A DNA stretch of 9,080 bases from Gammaproteobacteria bacterium (GTDB lineage Bacteria; Pseudomonadota; Gammaproteobacteria; Woeseiales; Woeseiaceae). Location: NCBI GenBank assembly GCA_002685275.1, contig NYWX01000043.1, positions 1 to 9,080 on the forward strand. Direction: 5' to 3'. Shown here piece by piece: positions 7,523-9,080 of the stretch (positions within the stretch are counted from its first letter, which is position 1; each line of letters begins with the position of its first letter). The notes beneath the pieces were generated by a model that searched no databases, was not told the DNA's origin, and saw nothing but the letters and a program-made list of their open reading frames with translations. A program made the translations under genes and the position numbers.

Positions 7523-8592
7523 AGGGAAAGAAAAGATCTATTAATCTTGGCATTCTTGGTTGCGGACCAATTGCTCAGGCAGGTCATTTTGAGAGTGCTT
7601 CTAAAGGGAGGAACACTTCTCTATACGCCATTTGTGATGTTGCTGAGGATCTTATTGATAGATTTTCTGCCACATATAATGCAAAGCGTGTTTATAAAAG
7701 TTATGAGGAAATGCTTGCTGATCCTAATATTGATGCTGTAATCATTGCGACTGCTGACGCATTTCATGTTCCTGCTTCACTGAAAGCATTATCTGCTGGA
7801 AAGCATGTATTTTGTGAGAAGCCACTAGGTGTCTCTCTAGAAGAGGTTATGCAGCTGGAAAATCTAGTTAAGGAAAGCGGATTAAAGCTTCAAGTTGGTC
7901 ATATGAAAAGGTTTGACCCTGGATTACAAAGTGCAAAAGAGTTTATTGTTAACGAAATGGGTCAAATGTTGACTTTTAAAGGATGGTATTGCGATTCTAT
8001 TTATCGGTATACAGTAACCGATGCAGTTCAGCCATTAATTATTAAAAGCGATAAACAGCGTCAACCCAATATAAGTCCAAAATCTGATTTAGAAAAATAT
8101 TATATGTTAGCTCATGGGTGTCATTTAGTTGATACAGCTCGTTTTCTATGCGGTGAAATAACAGCAGTAAGAGCTCGCCACCTCCAGCGCTTTAATGCCT
8201 ACAGTTGGTTCATTGAAGTTAATTTTGCTAGTGGTGCCTTGGGTCATTTAGATCTTACAACAGCAATACGCATGGATTGGCATGAGGGATTCCATCTTAT
8301 GGGCGAGCATGGCAGCGTCATAGCAAAAACTTTTAACCCCTGGTATTTTCGTTCAAGTGAGGTTGATATTTTTCGCGAAAAAAATAATGAAACTACGAGA
8401 GTACTAGGAGCCGATGGACATTTTTATCGGCGCCAATTAGAGAGTTTTGCAGATGCCATTTTGGAAAATAAGCCAATAGTAGGGGCTGATATCAACGATG
8501 GCTTGGCTTCAGTTAGAGCAATGTTGGCTATTTCACAATCGTCTAAAACTGGTAATTTGACTAAACTTTCTGATGTTTCTGGATTAATTTGA
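7516..8592 (+). CDS. Gfo/Idh/MocA-family NAD(P)-dependent oxidoreductase
   Basis: The 358-residue product has the family's usual two-domain build: an N-terminal Rossmann fold (about 9-128) with the dinucleotide motif GILGCGPIA (12-20), an acidic strand end ICDVAED (39-45), and the signature CEKPLGVS (100-107) whose lysine K102 is catalytic. A substrate-binding alpha/beta domain follows, with GHMKRFDPG (128-136) and the active-site GCHLVD (201-206; H203, D206). Members oxidise or reduce sugars, inositols and related polyols. The substrate cannot be assigned here. The usual glycine-rich stretch before the active-site histidine is replaced by KYYMLAHG (194-201), which suggests a distinct subgroup. 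The start ATG fits the short N-terminal extension before the first beta-strand. GAGAGGG is nearby but closely spaced. It overlaps the following gene by one base (TGATG), so the two are almost certainly one operon. The upstream leader is 155 bp and shared with the divergent SDR gene. Confidence 0.92.
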   Translation: MVEGKKRSINLGILGCGPIAQAGHFESASKGRNTSLYAICDVAEDLIDRFSATYNAKRVYKSYEEMLADPNIDAVIIATADAFHVPASLKALSAGKHVFCEKPLGVSLEEVMQLENLVKESGLKLQVGHMKRFDPGLQSAKEFIVNEMGQMLTFKGWYCDSIYRYTVTDAVQPLIIKSDKQRQPNISPKSDLEKYYMLAHGCHLVDTARFLCGEITAVRARHLQRFNAYSWFIEVNFASGALGHLDLTTAIRMDWHEGFHLMGEHGSVIAKTFNPWYFRSSEVDIFREKNNETTRVLGADGHFYRRQLESFADAILENKPIVGADINDGLASVRAMLAISQSSKTGNLTKLSDVSGLI

Positions 8593-9080
8593 TGCAGGTT
8601 GGCGTATTTGCAAAAACCTTTGAAGGTAATGACCCATTTAAAGTGTTATCAGCCTGCAAACTAAATGGTTTTGATTGCACTCAATACAATATGTCATGTT
8701 CTGGAATAGGGTCATTGCCAAAAATTATTTCTGAGAAAGTAGTGATGGAGCTTAGGGATGCAAGTCGCTCAACAGGAATTTCTGTTAGTGCTTTTTCCGC
8801 TACCTACAATATGGCTGATCCAAATGTTGAAAGAAGAAGCATCGGTAGAATGTCATTTGAAGCCATTGCAAAATGCGCTGCTTTTCTTGGAGCACCAATT
8901 GTGAGTGTATGCAGTGGCAGTTTAAATATAGATGATAAGTGGCAATCACATCCTGATAATGCAAACTCAGAAAGTTGGTTTGATATGTGCAAAGAATTTG
9001 AGATGTTATGTGAAATAGCTGAAAAATATAATATTTTGATAGGCGTAGAACCTGAGCCAGGAAATATTGTTAGTTCAGCA
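8592..9080 (+). CDS. Sugar phosphate isomerase/epimerase-type TIM-barrel protein (3' end outside the window)
   Basis: The frame is open from the ATG at 8592 to the last base, giving 163 residues, about 60% of a typical 260-290-residue member of the xylose-isomerase-like TIM-barrel (AP endonuclease family 2, IolE/IolI-like) group. The N-terminus MQVGVFAKTFEG starts the first strand. The motifs NGFDCTQYNM (25-34), SVSAFSATYNMADP (63-76), an ALGAPIVSVCSG-like strand (about 95-106), DDKWQSHPDN (111-120) and the strand GVEPEPGN (151-158) fit the family. A glutamate there (E153 or E155) is a candidate metal ligand. The start overlaps the stop of the Gfo/Idh gene by one base. Dehydrogenases of the Gfo/Idh class are often paired with such isomerases in inositol or unusual-sugar catabolism, so the pair probably acts on one pathway. 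The substrate is unknown and the remaining metal-binding residues lie outside the window. Confidence 0.85.
   Translation, partial: MQVGVFAKTFEGNDPFKVLSACKLNGFDCTQYNMSCSGIGSLPKIISEKVVMELRDASRSTGISVSAFSATYNMADPNVERRSIGRMSFEAIAKCAAFLGAPIVSVCSGSLNIDDKWQSHPDNANSESWFDMCKEFEMLCEIAEKYNILIGVEPEPGNIVSSA

Noticed and set aside
8804..8992. Antisense open frame of 62 codons near the right edge
   Set aside because: The opposite strand carries a continuous, family-consistent epimerase frame through the whole stretch.

Overview
This is an AT-rich bacterial chromosome segment with nine protein genes. Two run off the window edges. I see no RNA genes, mobile elements or CRISPR arrays. The order ftsK-lolA-rarA-serS is a conserved housekeeping arrangement in Gamma- and Betaproteobacteria. 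The short FtsK linker and the wording of the FtsK motor and gamma domains look most like Betaproteobacteria. The low GC, tiny intergenic gaps and overlapping genes fit a small-genome aquatic lineage. The taxonomy is inference from general familiarity, not a search.

Region 1 (1-5842, + strand) is a tightly packed run: ftsK (5' end missing), lolA, a VanZ-like membrane protein, rarA and serS. The junctions are an 8-nt overlap, a 1-nt overlap, an 8-nt overlap and an 11-nt gap, so the genes are probably co-transcribed and partly translationally coupled. The products cover chromosome segregation at the septum, lipoprotein trafficking, replication-fork maintenance and seryl-tRNA supply. The small VanZ-like gene is the one member outside the familiar order.

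Region 2 (5843-7360, - strand) starts with a hairpin between the convergent serS and BI-1 genes. Its long T tract lies on the - strand side. It is followed by a seven-helix Bax inhibitor-1/YccA-family protein and a C-factor-like short-chain dehydrogenase/reductase that begins at TTG.

Region 3 (7361-9080) opens with a 155-bp divergent intergenic region holding candidate back-to-back promoters around a small dyad. A Gfo/Idh/MocA-family dehydrogenase and the first 163 codons of a sugar-phosphate isomerase/epimerase-type TIM-barrel protein follow. These two overlap by one base (TGATG) and look like the start of a sugar or polyol catabolic operon whose substrate cannot be read from the window.

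I found no convincing undescribed multi-gene system. The most useful second-look items are the VanZ-like insertion in a conserved operon, the BI-1 protein lacking one of the two family aspartates, and the uncharacterised Gfo/Idh-epimerase pair with its divergent control region.
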